DNA of 64,000 nt from assembly GCF_001884045.1 (NCBI RefSeq), contig NZ_MACF01000123.1, positions 1 to 64,000 on the forward strand, read 5' to 3'. This stretch comes from Bacillus mobilis (lineage in GTDB: Bacteria; Bacillota; Bacilli; Bacillales; Bacillaceae_G). This document shows, in pieces, positions 33,406 through 41,702 of this stretch. A model generated the notes under the pieces. That model saw only the letters and a program-made list of their open reading frames with translations. It searched no databases and was not told the origin of the DNA. Each line of letters begins with the position of its first letter. Positions within the stretch are counted from its first letter, which is position 1. The position numbers and the translations under genes are program-made.

Positions 33406-34089
33406 ATGGGAGAAAGGATTTTAATCGTCGAGGATGAAGAAAAAATTGCTCGTGTTGTGCAGTTGGAATTAGAGTTTGAAGGATATGAAAGTGAAATTGC
33501 AAAAACAGGTACAGAGGCAATGGAAAAGTTTGGCGATGGTAACTGGGATTTAATATTACTTGATGTAATGCTTCCAAATATAAGTGGGTTAGAAGTACTT
33601 CGAAAGATACGTTTGAAAAATGCTGTAATACCTATTATTTTATTAACTGCTCGTGACTCAGTTGTTGATAAAGTAAGTGGCTTAGATCAAGGGGCAAGTG
33701 ATTATATTACAAAGCCATTTCAAATAGAAGAACTTTTAGCGAGAATTCGTGCTTGTTTAAGAATATCAAACGTAATAAAAGAAGAGGAAAATAGTAGTTA
33801 TCAAATTGCAGATTTATATTTAGACGAGAAAACACGAGAAGTGAAAAGAGGGAATCATGTAGTGGAATTAACACCACGTGAGTTTGATTTATTACTCTTT
33901 TTAATGAAGCATGAAAATCAAGTGTTAAATCGGGAACAAATCGTAACGAATGTTTGGGGATTTGATTATTATGGTGATACAAATGTTGTCGATGTGTATA
34001 TTCGATATATACGTAAAAAAGTAGATTGTAATGTGGACGTACCACTTATTCACACTGTTAGAGGTGTTGGGTATGTTTTAAAGGTGTAA
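33406..34089 (+). CDS. OmpR-family response regulator
   Basis: Two-domain regulator of 227 residues. The receiver has the acidic pair VEDEE, phospho-acceptor Asp53 in LILLDVMLP, Thr in LLTARD and Lys in ITKPF. The winged-helix output domain runs from about 130 (VELTPREFDLLLFLMKHENQVLNREQI to VDVYIRYIRKKVD, HTVRGVGYVL). The sensor kinase gene starts 3 bases after its stop. The set regulator, kinase, PepSY protein resembles the ykoG-ykoH-ykoI arrangement of B. subtilis, but orthology is not proven. Its target may be the 19-nt box found on both sides of this locus. Confidence 0.9.
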   Translation: MGERILIVEDEEKIARVVQLELEFEGYESEIAKTGTEAMEKFGDGNWDLILLDVMLPNISGLEVLRKIRLKNAVIPIILLTARDSVVDKVSGLDQGASDYITKPFQIEELLARIRACLRISNVIKEEENSSYQIADLYLDEKTREVKRGNHVVELTPREFDLLLFLMKHENQVLNREQIVTNVWGFDYYGDTNVVDVYIRYIRKKVDCNVDVPLIHTVRGVGYVLKV

Positions 34090-34092
34090 TAT

Positions 34093-35451
34093 ATGAAAAT
34101 TAAAAATAAAATATATTTATTTTCTACAGTATGGTTACTACTTATATTGTTACTTATTAATAGTTCTATATACTTTTTATTTTATAAAGTTACAACGAAC
34201 GGAGAGTTAGAACGTTTAAAACGTGAGGCAGTACATATTATAGAAGGAATGAATGTAGAATCAGCAAAAAAAATAGACGCAGTAAATTTGTTGCAACCAT
34301 ACTTACCTTCAAACGGTATGATTAGAGTTATTAATGAAAATTCAAAGGTAATGATTAGACAAGAAGTGGACAGTACAAAACCAATCCCAGCAGTAAATAC
34401 GAAATTTGAAAGAAAAGAATCAGCGGGAATTTATGAGAAAAATGGAGGGAAATTCGCTTATATAAAAATACCAATCATTTGGAATGATGGGAAGATAGTT
34501 TTATTGGAAATGACAGAACGTTTAGATAGTTTGCAAGGGAATTTAAATATGTTAAAAAATGTATTGGTAATTGCATCGCTTTTCGTTTTAATTCCGTCTT
34601 TTTTTGCGGGAAGAATGTTAAGTAAACTCATTTTAAAACCTGTAAACTCTTTAATACAAACAATGGAGCATATACAAGATAGAGGGATATTCAAAAAAAT
34701 ACCACTTGAGAAAAAATCAAAAGATGAATTGTACAAAATGGGAACGACATTTAATAAAATGATAGATTTATTACATCAAAACTTTGAAAAGCAACAGCAG
34801 TTCGTTTCAGATGCTTCACATGAATTGAGAACACCGTTAACTGTTATTGAAAGTTATGCAAAATTATTAAAAAGATGGGGAATGAAAAAACAAGATGTTT
34901 TAGAGGAATCTGTAGAAGCGATATACTCCGAGGCAATAAGAATGAAAGGCATGACAAATCAAATGTTACTGCTTGCTAACAGTAGTGCAGAGTGGAAGTT
35001 GGAAACGAAAGAATCAGATGTAGTTCGTTTATGCAAGATGACTGCGGAACAACTAGAAAAAACATATAATCGGGATTTTCGTGTTATTACAGAGGAAGAA
35101 AAGATTGTTGTAAATATTGATGAACAAAAAATAAAACAAGTATTAGTAGTATTATTGGATAACGCAATGAAATACAGTAAGGATTCAATCGATTTAATAG
35201 TAGGAATAAACAAGGAAAGAGTCTTTTTTTCTATTCAAGATTACGGTATGGGAATTCCTAAGGAGGATATACAGAAAGTGTTTGATCGCTTTTTTCGTGT
35301 AGATAAAGCGAGGAGTAGGGAAACAGGAGGAACAGGTCTAGGCTTGTCGATTGCGAAACAAATTATTGATGCTCATGAAGGAAATATACAACTGGAAAGT
35401 GAAGAGGGAAAATGGACGAAAGTTACCGTATATTTGCCTCGGTTTTTATAA
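34093..35451 (+). CDS. Sensor histidine kinase
   Basis: Membrane kinase of 452 residues. Transmembrane segments at about 7-30 and 155-175 enclose an extracellular sensor of about 120 residues. A HAMP region follows (LILKPVNSLIQTMEHI), then the H box FVSDASHELRTPLTVIESYAK with His243. The N box is LLDNAMKYS and the G boxes DYGMGIPKEDIQKVFDRFFRVDKARS and GGTGLGLSIAKQI. All catalytic motifs are intact. Partner of the regulator just upstream; the signal is unknown, though the following PepSY protein may modulate it. Confidence 0.9.
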   Translation: MKIKNKIYLFSTVWLLLILLLINSSIYFLFYKVTTNGELERLKREAVHIIEGMNVESAKKIDAVNLLQPYLPSNGMIRVINENSKVMIRQEVDSTKPIPAVNTKFERKESAGIYEKNGGKFAYIKIPIIWNDGKIVLLEMTERLDSLQGNLNMLKNVLVIASLFVLIPSFFAGRMLSKLILKPVNSLIQTMEHIQDRGIFKKIPLEKKSKDELYKMGTTFNKMIDLLHQNFEKQQQFVSDASHELRTPLTVIESYAKLLKRWGMKKQDVLEESVEAIYSEAIRMKGMTNQMLLLANSSAEWKLETKESDVVRLCKMTAEQLEKTYNRDFRVITEEEKIVVNIDEQKIKQVLVVLLDNAMKYSKDSIDLIVGINKERVFFSIQDYGMGIPKEDIQKVFDRFFRVDKARSRETGGTGLGLSIAKQIIDAHEGNIQLESEEGKWTKVTVYLPRFL

Positions 35452-35469
35452 AGAGATAGGAGCTTAAAA

Positions 35470-36432
35470 ATGAAAAAGAAATGGAAGGTTGCATTGTTAC
35501 TTTGTTTTGTTCTTGTAAGTGTAGCTTTTGTATCACAACGTATTGTCTCTAAGCAAGGAGAAAACATATTATCTGAAAAACAAATTCAGAATATTGTGTC
35601 GGAACAGTATCCTGGAAAAATAAAAAATATAAAATTAGTAAACAAAGGAGAACAAGATATATATAAGGTACATCTTTTAAATGAAAAAGGTTCATATGAA
35701 ATAATAGTAGATGCTCAAAGTGGTAACATAAAACGTGCAAAAGAAATATCATTAAAAAGTAATACAATAACGAAAGAAAAAGCGGAAGAAATAGCACTTC
35801 AGAAAGTACAGGGGATAATCAAACAAACTATATTAGAAAAAAGAGATGAGATAGAAGTGTTTGTTATAACGGTAGAAACAAATGCTACTGATAGTACGAT
35901 AGTTGAGATCGAAAAAACTACCGGAAAAATTCAATTGTTACAGAAACAAACGACAAAAGTTACAGAAGAGCAAGCAAAAGAGATTGCAGTGCAGCAAGTA
36001 CAAGGGAATGTGAAAGGGATAAGACTAGAGAAAAAGAACGAAAAAAATGTATATGTAATAGAGATAGAGAAAAGTGCAAATGAGAATGTAATGGTAGAAA
36101 TTGAAGAAGCGACGGGTGCTTTTATTGGTACTTCACAAATACAAAAAGTCGTTACAGAAGAGCAGGCGAAAGAAGTTGCGTTACAAAAAGTACCAGGCGG
36201 ATTTATCGAGAAGGTAAGTGTAGTCAATATAAATGGTACGTCTACCTACCAAATTATAATAAAAAAACAAACAGAAACGGTTGATGTAAGAATACATACA
36301 ATAACAGGTGAAGTCATTTCTACTACAGTGGTAAATAACGTTATTCAGCAAAAGGAGTCATCACAACAACGAGATGACGAGGATCAAGAAGAAGGTACTG
36401 ATGATCACGGTGATGATGATGACGAAGGATAA
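35470..36432 (+). CDS. Membrane-anchored protein with repeated PepSY domains (YkoI-like)
   Basis: Protein of 320 residues with one N-terminal transmembrane anchor (about 5-24). Four PepSY-like units follow, each starting with a helix such as EEQAKEIAVQQVQGNVKGIRLEKK and ending with strands such as YVIEIEKSANENVMVEIEEATG. The tail is very acidic (QQRDDEDQEEGTDDHGDDDDEG) and could bind cations. PepSY domains inhibit proteases or act as sensors in the wall zone. The gene follows the kinase by 18 bases, so it is the third member of the operon, as in ykoGHI. Confidence 0.8.
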   Translation: MKKKWKVALLLCFVLVSVAFVSQRIVSKQGENILSEKQIQNIVSEQYPGKIKNIKLVNKGEQDIYKVHLLNEKGSYEIIVDAQSGNIKRAKEISLKSNTITKEKAEEIALQKVQGIIKQTILEKRDEIEVFVITVETNATDSTIVEIEKTTGKIQLLQKQTTKVTEEQAKEIAVQQVQGNVKGIRLEKKNEKNVYVIEIEKSANENVMVEIEEATGAFIGTSQIQKVVTEEQAKEVALQKVPGGFIEKVSVVNINGTSTYQIIIKKQTETVDVRIHTITGEVISTTVVNNVIQQKESSQQRDDEDQEEGTDDHGDDDDEG

Positions 36433-36448
36433 TGAAAAATAAAAAAGG

Positions 36449-36467
36449 TTTCTCATCAAATTTTAAT
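36449..36467 (+). promoter_or_regulatory. 19-nt box upstream of the NSS transporter promoter
   Basis: TTTCTCATCAAATTTTAAT, identical to 30560-30578, ending 7 bases before a -35 element, a typical place for an activator of the OmpR family. Confidence 0.5.
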
Positions 36468-36474
36468 ATAGCTC

Positions 36475-36503
36475 TTGACAGTTATACATATAACCGATAT
36501 ACT
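36475..36503 (+). promoter_or_regulatory. Sigma-A promoter of the NSS transporter T-box
   Basis: TTGACA, 17 bases, TATACT: near-consensus. Confidence 0.8.
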
Positions 36504-36539
36504 TCATATTAATTTCAAAAGAAAATATATTCTAAATAT

Positions 36540-36812
36540 TAAAATGTGTTGAATAGGAGTAGTAAGGTCGTATATTTGTACAGAGAGCTATGGGTTGGTG
36601 TGACATAGTCAAATGACATCCTGAACTCGCCTAGGAGCAGTAAGGTGGAACGGAATCACATTCTTAGTAAATCTTAACGGTTAACCTTCGATATTAGGTT
36701 TGTAATCAAACGATTACTACTAAGGTGGATTCATAATGGAATCAATAAGGGTGGTACCGCGTTAAGTAAATGGCTTAGCGTCTCTTTATATAGAGATGCT
36801 AGGCCATTTTTT
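36540..36812 (+). promoter_or_regulatory. T-box leader of the NSS transporter, specifier probably CTC (Leu)
   Basis: AGTAGTAAGG marks one side of the specifier loop; CTGAACTCGCCTAGG marks the other. TAGG/CCTA closes the loop, and the base before it must be the conserved purine, here G36629, so the codon is CTC (36626-36628). The T-box AAGGGTGGTACCGCG (about 36747-36761) and a terminator ending in T7 (about 36768-36812) follow. TCG (Ser) would be the alternative but would be followed by C. Confidence 0.8.
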
Positions 36813-36904
36813 TATTTTATGGAAATAGAAATGGAGGGTTTATTTGGATTGGTTTATAAAATTTAATTATTCATATAAAGTAATTTAACTAGGAGGAAAA
36901 TAAG

Positions 36905-38245
36905 ATGAAACAGACAGAGCAATGGACTTCGAAATTAGGTTTTATAATGGCTGCAGCAGGATCCGCAATTGGACTTGGCGCAATATGGAAGTTTCCTTAT
37001 ATCGCTGGGAAAAGCGGGGGAGGAGCATTCTTTCTTATATTTATATTATTTACTGTATTAATTGGGCTACCGCTACTTATAGCTGAATTTATGATTGGAC
37101 GCAGTACGCAGAAACAAGCAGTTGGCGCATTTAAAAGTATCGCGCCAAATACAGGATGGCACTGGATTGGACGCCTTGGCGTTGGAACGTGTTTTATACT
37201 ACTTTCGTTTTATAGTGTTGTAGGTGGATGGGTGTTAATTTATTTATTCAGAGGAGTAACGGGACAACTTATTACTCCGGGACAAAATTACGGAGCATTA
37301 TTTACTGAAACAATTGGAAATCCTGCTTGGGCGATTATGGGACATTTCGCTTTTATGCTTATTACGATTTGGGTTGTATCAAAAGGAGTACAAAATGGAA
37401 TTGAAAAAGCAAGTAAATATATGTTGCCAGCATTGTTTGTTTTATTTGTTGCTCTTATTATTCGTTCATTAACACTTGATAATGCAATACAAGGTGTGAA
37501 GTTTTTCTTACAACCAGACTTCTCAAAGATTACTTCAGAAAGTATTTTATTCGCAATGGGTCAATCATTCTTTGCGATTAGTATCGGGATTTCGATTATG
37601 GTCACGTATAGTTCCTATTTAAATAAAAAAGAAAGTTTACCAAAATCAGCAATAACAATTGTTGGATTGAATTTATTTGTTTCATTATTTGCAGGTCTTG
37701 CTATTTTTCCGGCCGTATTTTCATTAGGAATGGAGCCGACAGAAGGGCCTGGGTTGTTATTTATCGTATTACCATCTGTATTTAGTCAAATTCCATTCGG
37801 CGGATTTTTCTTAACAGTATTTCTTGCACTATTTACATTTGCGACATTAACATCGGCATTTTCTCTACTAGAGACAGTTGTTTCAGCATTAGCAAATGGT
37901 GAACAAGAAAAGAGAACGAAATTATCATGGATGATTGGTTTCGGTATTTTCTTAGTAGGTATACCATCAGCATTATCATTTGGAGTATGGAGTGATATTA
38001 CGATTTTCGGAAAGAATATTTTTGATGCAGTAGACTTCTTATCTAGTAATATATTAATGCCACTTGGAGCGCTATTTATTAGTATTTTCGTTTCATTCAA
38101 AATGGAAAAGAAGGTGCTAGAAGCAGAGTTTTTTGTAGGTGGTAATTATGGAAAGAAAGTATTTATTTGTTGGGCTTTCTTACTTCGATTTGTAGCACCG
38201 CTCGCAATCATCATCGTCTTTTTAAATGTAATAGGGATTATTTAG
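36905..38245 (+). CDS. Neurotransmitter:sodium symporter (NSS) family transporter
   Basis: LeuT-fold sodium-coupled amino-acid importer of 446 residues with about 11 helices. The N-terminus [38 protein letters not shown] is the diagnostic TM1 region with sodium and substrate sites. [15 protein letters not shown]-type TM6 is seen as [23 protein letters not shown]. Families of this type move leucine, tryptophan, tyrosine and others. The T-box in front ties expression to an uncharged tRNA, read here as leucine. AGGAGG precedes ATG. Confidence 0.85.
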   Translation: MKQTEQWTSKLGFIMAAAGSAIGLGAIWKFPYIAGKSGGGAFFLIFILFTVLIGLPLLIAEFMIGRSTQKQAVGAFKSIAPNTGWHWIGRLGVGTCFILLSFYSVVGGWVLIYLFRGVTGQLITPGQNYGALFTETIGNPAWAIMGHFAFMLITIWVVSKGVQNGIEKASKYMLPALFVLFVALIIRSLTLDNAIQGVKFFLQPDFSKITSESILFAMGQSFFAISIGISIMVTYSSYLNKKESLPKSAITIVGLNLFVSLFAGLAIFPAVFSLGMEPTEGPGLLFIVLPSVFSQIPFGGFFLTVFLALFTFATLTSAFSLLETVVSALANGEQEKRTKLSWMIGFGIFLVGIPSALSFGVWSDITIFGKNIFDAVDFLSSNILMPLGALFISIFVSFKMEKKVLEAEFFVGGNYGKKVFICWAFLLRFVAPLAIIIVFLNVIGII

Positions 38246-38278
38246 GGTGAAATGTTATAATATTCAGTAAAAAAGAAG

Positions 38279-39196
38279 GTGACGATCATAAAGGCGAATT
38301 TGATAGAAGCAGGGAAATACATGAATATTAGAGGCAAAAAGCTATACGTTGAAACGCATGGAAACCCTAAAAATAAACCAGTCCTATACTTGCATGGTGG
38401 ACCAGGAGAAAGTTGCTATGATTTTTCATTTCATCAAGCGGAAAGATTAAAAGATTCGTTATTTGTAATTATGATAGATCAAAGAGGTGTATGTCGCTCA
38501 GAAGAAATTACTGAAGACGAAGCTTTTGGATTACATGATTTGATTGAAGACTGTGAGGAACTAAAAAAAGTATTACAAATTGAGAAGTGGTCTGTAATTG
38601 GACACTCTTTCGGTGGATATGTAGCTTTGTTATATGCATCGAGATATCCAAGTTCAATAGAGAAAATCATATTTGAAGGGCCAACTTTCGATTTTGCATT
38701 AACAAGTAGAGCCTTGTTACAAAAGACAGGAAACTTATTAAAAAAGTATGGGAAAGAAAAAGTAGCAGAAGAGTCTATCGCTTATTCATCTAGCAATGCG
38801 AGTTCAGAAGAGTTGCTGGAAGCCTATATAAGATTAAGCAATGAATTAGAAGAAAAAAGAATGGAGATTTACAATTATAAGGAAGATGTGACGGACGAGA
38901 GTTTATATAGTGATGAAGAGTGGGAAGAATTTTCAAATCGCTCTAAGATTCATTTTGATAGATTAAAAGTAGAAGGAGCATTTCATACTTCATTATTACG
39001 AAAAATAAAAGATGTACAAAATCCAATGTTATTAATTGTAGGAAAATACGATGTAGTAACGTGCGAAAAACAAATTGAAATATTTAATAAAGATGCCCAA
39101 AGTGGGAATTATATTGTATTCGAAGAGAGTGGTCATACACCGCATTATGAGGAAGCAGATCGATATGCAGAATTAGTCATTCAGTTTTTGAAATAA
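38279..39196 (+). CDS. Alpha/beta hydrolase, proline iminopeptidase-like (S33)
   Basis: Cytoplasmic hydrolase of about 305 residues: oxyanion motif YLHGGPGESCYDF, MIDQRGVCRSEE, nucleophile IGHSFGGYVALLYA and late His in ESGHTPHYEEADRYA. HGGPG with DQRG is characteristic of the prolyl iminopeptidase group, though many members act on other small substrates. The start is unclear: the only ribosome site (AAGAAGGTGA) overlaps the GTG at 38279, and the codon at best spacing is ATA at 38288; TTG 38300 is too far. Confidence 0.8.
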   Translation: MTIIKANLIEAGKYMNIRGKKLYVETHGNPKNKPVLYLHGGPGESCYDFSFHQAERLKDSLFVIMIDQRGVCRSEEITEDEAFGLHDLIEDCEELKKVLQIEKWSVIGHSFGGYVALLYASRYPSSIEKIIFEGPTFDFALTSRALLQKTGNLLKKYGKEKVAEESIAYSSSNASSEELLEAYIRLSNELEEKRMEIYNYKEDVTDESLYSDEEWEEFSNRSKIHFDRLKVEGAFHTSLLRKIKDVQNPMLLIVGKYDVVTCEKQIEIFNKDAQSGNYIVFEESGHTPHYEEADRYAELVIQFLK

Positions 39197-39204
39197 AGTA
39201 GAAA

Positions 39205-39234
39205 GGGAGCTTCGTATAATGCGAAGCTCCCATT
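39205..39234. terminator. Bidirectional terminator
   Basis: GGGAGCTTCG pairs with CGAAGCTCCC over TATAATG, between convergent genes. Confidence 0.8.
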
Positions 39235-39235
39235 T

Positions 39236-39811
39236 TTATATTTTGGGATAAGTAATTGTAATGTTAGGCCATTTGTTTTGCCAATTCTTTTTAGTAACCC
39301 TAGCATTGTACATATGTAATCGTTCTTTGGTTTCAAGAAAATGATCTGTTGGCCTCACTCGTAAGGAAAGAACATCTTCAATACCGCACGGAGCTGTTAA
39401 TATAACTTTGTTTTTTTCGTCTAATGTAACCCCTAAAGCCGTTGCAGTTTCAGGAAATTTAGAAATAGCATCAACAGAGGAGGAATATGGTGGCATATTA
39501 TTCACTACATGCATACGAGCTTGATTTTTTACAGACCAAGGGATCGTAGAATCAATATTCTTTAATTTCGTTTCTAATGATTGTTCGTATATCTCATCTT
39601 TATGTAGACTATCATAATAAATCACATCAACATCAGGCATAGCTGTTTTAGCTTCATAGTTATGTAAAGTGTCCCAAATTTTAGAGCGGACAAATCCGGC
39701 GCAAATCCACCAATCAGGTAAATTTAGTGATTTTGCCATTTGTAATACGTTCATCATCCATTCGTCGTTTTCAATTAAGTGAATTATATCTTGCTCTGTT
39801 TGTATAGTCAT
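39236..39811 (-). CDS. Nucleotidyltransferase-like protein (DUF925/COG3575)
   Basis: Protein of 191 residues. DWWICAGFVRSKIWD and MPDVDVIYYD give the GFVR...DxD layout of a minimal nucleotidyltransferase fold. The rest (PWSVKNQARMHVVNNMPPYSSSVDAISKFPETATALGV) is the conserved signature of the DUF925 family. The substrate is unknown. A GTGGGATAAC-type leader precedes the ATG. The amj gene lies about 30 bases upstream on the same strand, so the two may be cotranscribed. Confidence 0.75.
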   Translation of the reverse strand: MTIQTEQDIIHLIENDEWMMNVLQMAKSLNLPDWWICAGFVRSKIWDTLHNYEAKTAMPDVDVIYYDSLHKDEIYEQSLETKLKNIDSTIPWSVKNQARMHVVNNMPPYSSSVDAISKFPETATALGVTLDEKNKVILTAPCGIEDVLSLRVRPTDHFLETKERLHMYNARVTKKNWQNKWPNITITYPKI

Positions 39812-39842
39812 TTGTTATCCCACCTACTATTTTTATAGAGGA

Positions 39843-40649
39843 CTAATTCATCAGTTTAATAATCCATGTGATCCAGTAAGCACCTGGTATGAATAATAGT
39901 TGTGCTAATAATGTACCGAAAAGTCTAGAAATCATTAGCCAACCATACATTTTACTCATTGCTTCTGCACCTTCTTCTGATTGAAGAGCTCGCTCTGTTA
40001 AAAGAGCGATACGTGGATCAAGCAGCACAGTTAATAAAATAGTAGCGAAACCATTAATAAGGCCAGAAGCTGTAGTAGCTTTTGTTGCGTAATCTGGAAG
40101 TAAAAAGGAAGCGTATAGAGCTGAAAGGACACCAGCTGTATAAATTGCAGTAGCAAACATATTAATAAGCATAATACGTTTTGGAATACCACCGATACGC
40201 AGTCTATGAATCATTTCTAATTTTGGAAAGCGTACGTATTTTCTTGTGTACTTTAATTTTTGAATGTTATTTGTTTTCATCATTCGAATGAAAGAACCAT
40301 CTGTTTCAAAGTTTTGAATGACATATCCAAATAATTTGGTCAGAGTTGGATACAGTATAATCGCAAGTAAAGTACCGACAGAGGCGGATAATAGAACAAG
40401 CCGTATAGTATGTTCTAAATTAATGGAAGCGTCTCGTTTTGCCTCATCGACAATTCCGCCGATTAAAAAGGCTTGTAGCATGTTAGATGTTCTTGATATA
40501 AGTAACACCATGCCTACGACAGACAAAGCAACAGCAATTCTCTTTAAACGCACTCCAGCTAATCGAATACTATAAGAGCTCGTTTCAACCGCGTGAATAA
40601 CAATTGTGAAAACCATTATAACAATTAACGTTATTGACATTAGATTCAC
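39843..40649 (-). CDS. amj: Alternate lipid II flippase Amj
   Basis: Polytopic membrane protein of 268 residues with about six hydrophobic segments. The sequence from IHAVETSSYSIRLAGVRLKRIAVALS through VLLISRTSNMLQAFLIGGIVDEA to the end (LLDPRIALLTERALQ, MISRLFGTLLAQLLFIPGAYWITW) is characteristic of Amj (YdaH). Amj can replace MurJ in moving lipid II across the membrane. In B. subtilis it is induced by envelope stress via sigma-M; I did not find a clear sigma-M promoter here. Confidence 0.85.
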   Translation of the reverse strand: MNLMSITLIVIMVFTIVIHAVETSSYSIRLAGVRLKRIAVALSVVGMVLLISRTSNMLQAFLIGGIVDEAKRDASINLEHTIRLVLLSASVGTLLAIILYPTLTKLFGYVIQNFETDGSFIRMMKTNNIQKLKYTRKYVRFPKLEMIHRLRIGGIPKRIMLINMFATAIYTAGVLSALYASFLLPDYATKATTASGLINGFATILLTVLLDPRIALLTERALQSEEGAEAMSKMYGWLMISRLFGTLLAQLLFIPGAYWITWIIKLMN

Positions 40650-40831
40650 CAGTTTCTATTAAAATAATTGTAACTTTTTTACTTTATCATATCTATTACA
40701 CTTTGTAACTGAAAGTATGTGACATAGCAGAAATAATTTTTCGAAAAGATAAATAATGGTAGTATAGTAAAAGGTGGGCATGAAAAGCCTTCCATATAAT
40801 ATGTAAAGTAAATAGGAGCGGGGGATTAAAC

Positions 40832-41497
40832 TTGTATACAACATTTCTATTTGATTTAGATGGAACATTGACGGATCCGAAAGAAGGAATTGTAAATTCA
40901 GTATTGTATGCATTAAAGAAGCTTGGAATTGAAGAATTACATGTAAGCGAGTTAGATTCATTTATTGGTCCACCCATCCAGCAATCATTTGTAGAGAGAT
41001 ACAATATGAATGAAGGAGAAGTTGAACGAGCTGTTTTTTATTTTAGAGAGTATTTACAGCAGCGTGGATTGTTAGAAAATAATGTTTACGATGGTATTCC
41101 AAATCTCTTAAAACAATTAAAAGATACAGGAAATCGTTTATTTATAGCCACTTCAAAACCTACTATATTTGCTGAACAAGTTATAGAACATTTTCAACTA
41201 ACGAAGTATTTCGAAGATATCATTGGAAGTAATTTAGATGGTACGAGAATAAAAAAAGAAGAAATTATTTCTCATATTTTACAAACAAATAAAGAACTTA
41301 ATAAAGAAGACATTGTTATGATTGGAGATAGAAAGCACGATATAATCGGTGCGAATCATAATGGAATTCCTTCAATTGGCGTTTTATACGGTTATGGTAG
41401 TAAAACAGAATTGACTGAAGTTGGTGCGACTCATATAGTAAAGGATGTAAAAGAACTACATCATTTTTGTTTAGAAAATAGTTTAGTAAAGAAGTAA
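40832..41497 (+). CDS. HAD-family hydrolase (phosphoglycolate phosphatase-like)
   Basis: Phosphatase of 221 residues. Motif I is FLFDLDGTLTDPKEG (nucleophile Asp in DxDGT) and motif II IATSKP. Lys and motif IV are in IVMIGDRKHDIIGANHNGI, and a helical cap sits between about 15 and 90 (subclass I). Substrates of such enzymes vary (phosphoglycolate, pyrophosphate, sugar or nucleoside phosphates). The start is TTG after GGAGCGGGGGAT. It is a single-gene unit. Confidence 0.8.
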   Translation: MYTTFLFDLDGTLTDPKEGIVNSVLYALKKLGIEELHVSELDSFIGPPIQQSFVERYNMNEGEVERAVFYFREYLQQRGLLENNVYDGIPNLLKQLKDTGNRLFIATSKPTIFAEQVIEHFQLTKYFEDIIGSNLDGTRIKKEEIISHILQTNKELNKEDIVMIGDRKHDIIGANHNGIPSIGVLYGYGSKTELTEVGATHIVKDVKELHHFCLENSLVKK

Positions 41498-41508
41498 ATA
41501 TAGAGACT

Positions 41509-41563
41509 AAAAATCCCTTTATAACGTATGATGATCAAATCGTATTTGTTTAAAGGGATTTTT
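41509..41563 (+). terminator. Terminator-like stem with long loop
   Basis: AAAAATCCCTTT and AAAGGGATTTTT pair across about 30 bases. Confidence 0.6.
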
Positions 41564-41702
41564 CATATGTAATCGAATATGTATAATTAGACATTTTTAG
41601 CATGAAAAATTTGTATGAATAAGAGGAGGGATGTCAGAATCAAAAGATTAGTAGAAATTTATCTATAAAAGTTTGAATTTTCTGTTTAAAGGAGGGGTAT
41701 AA

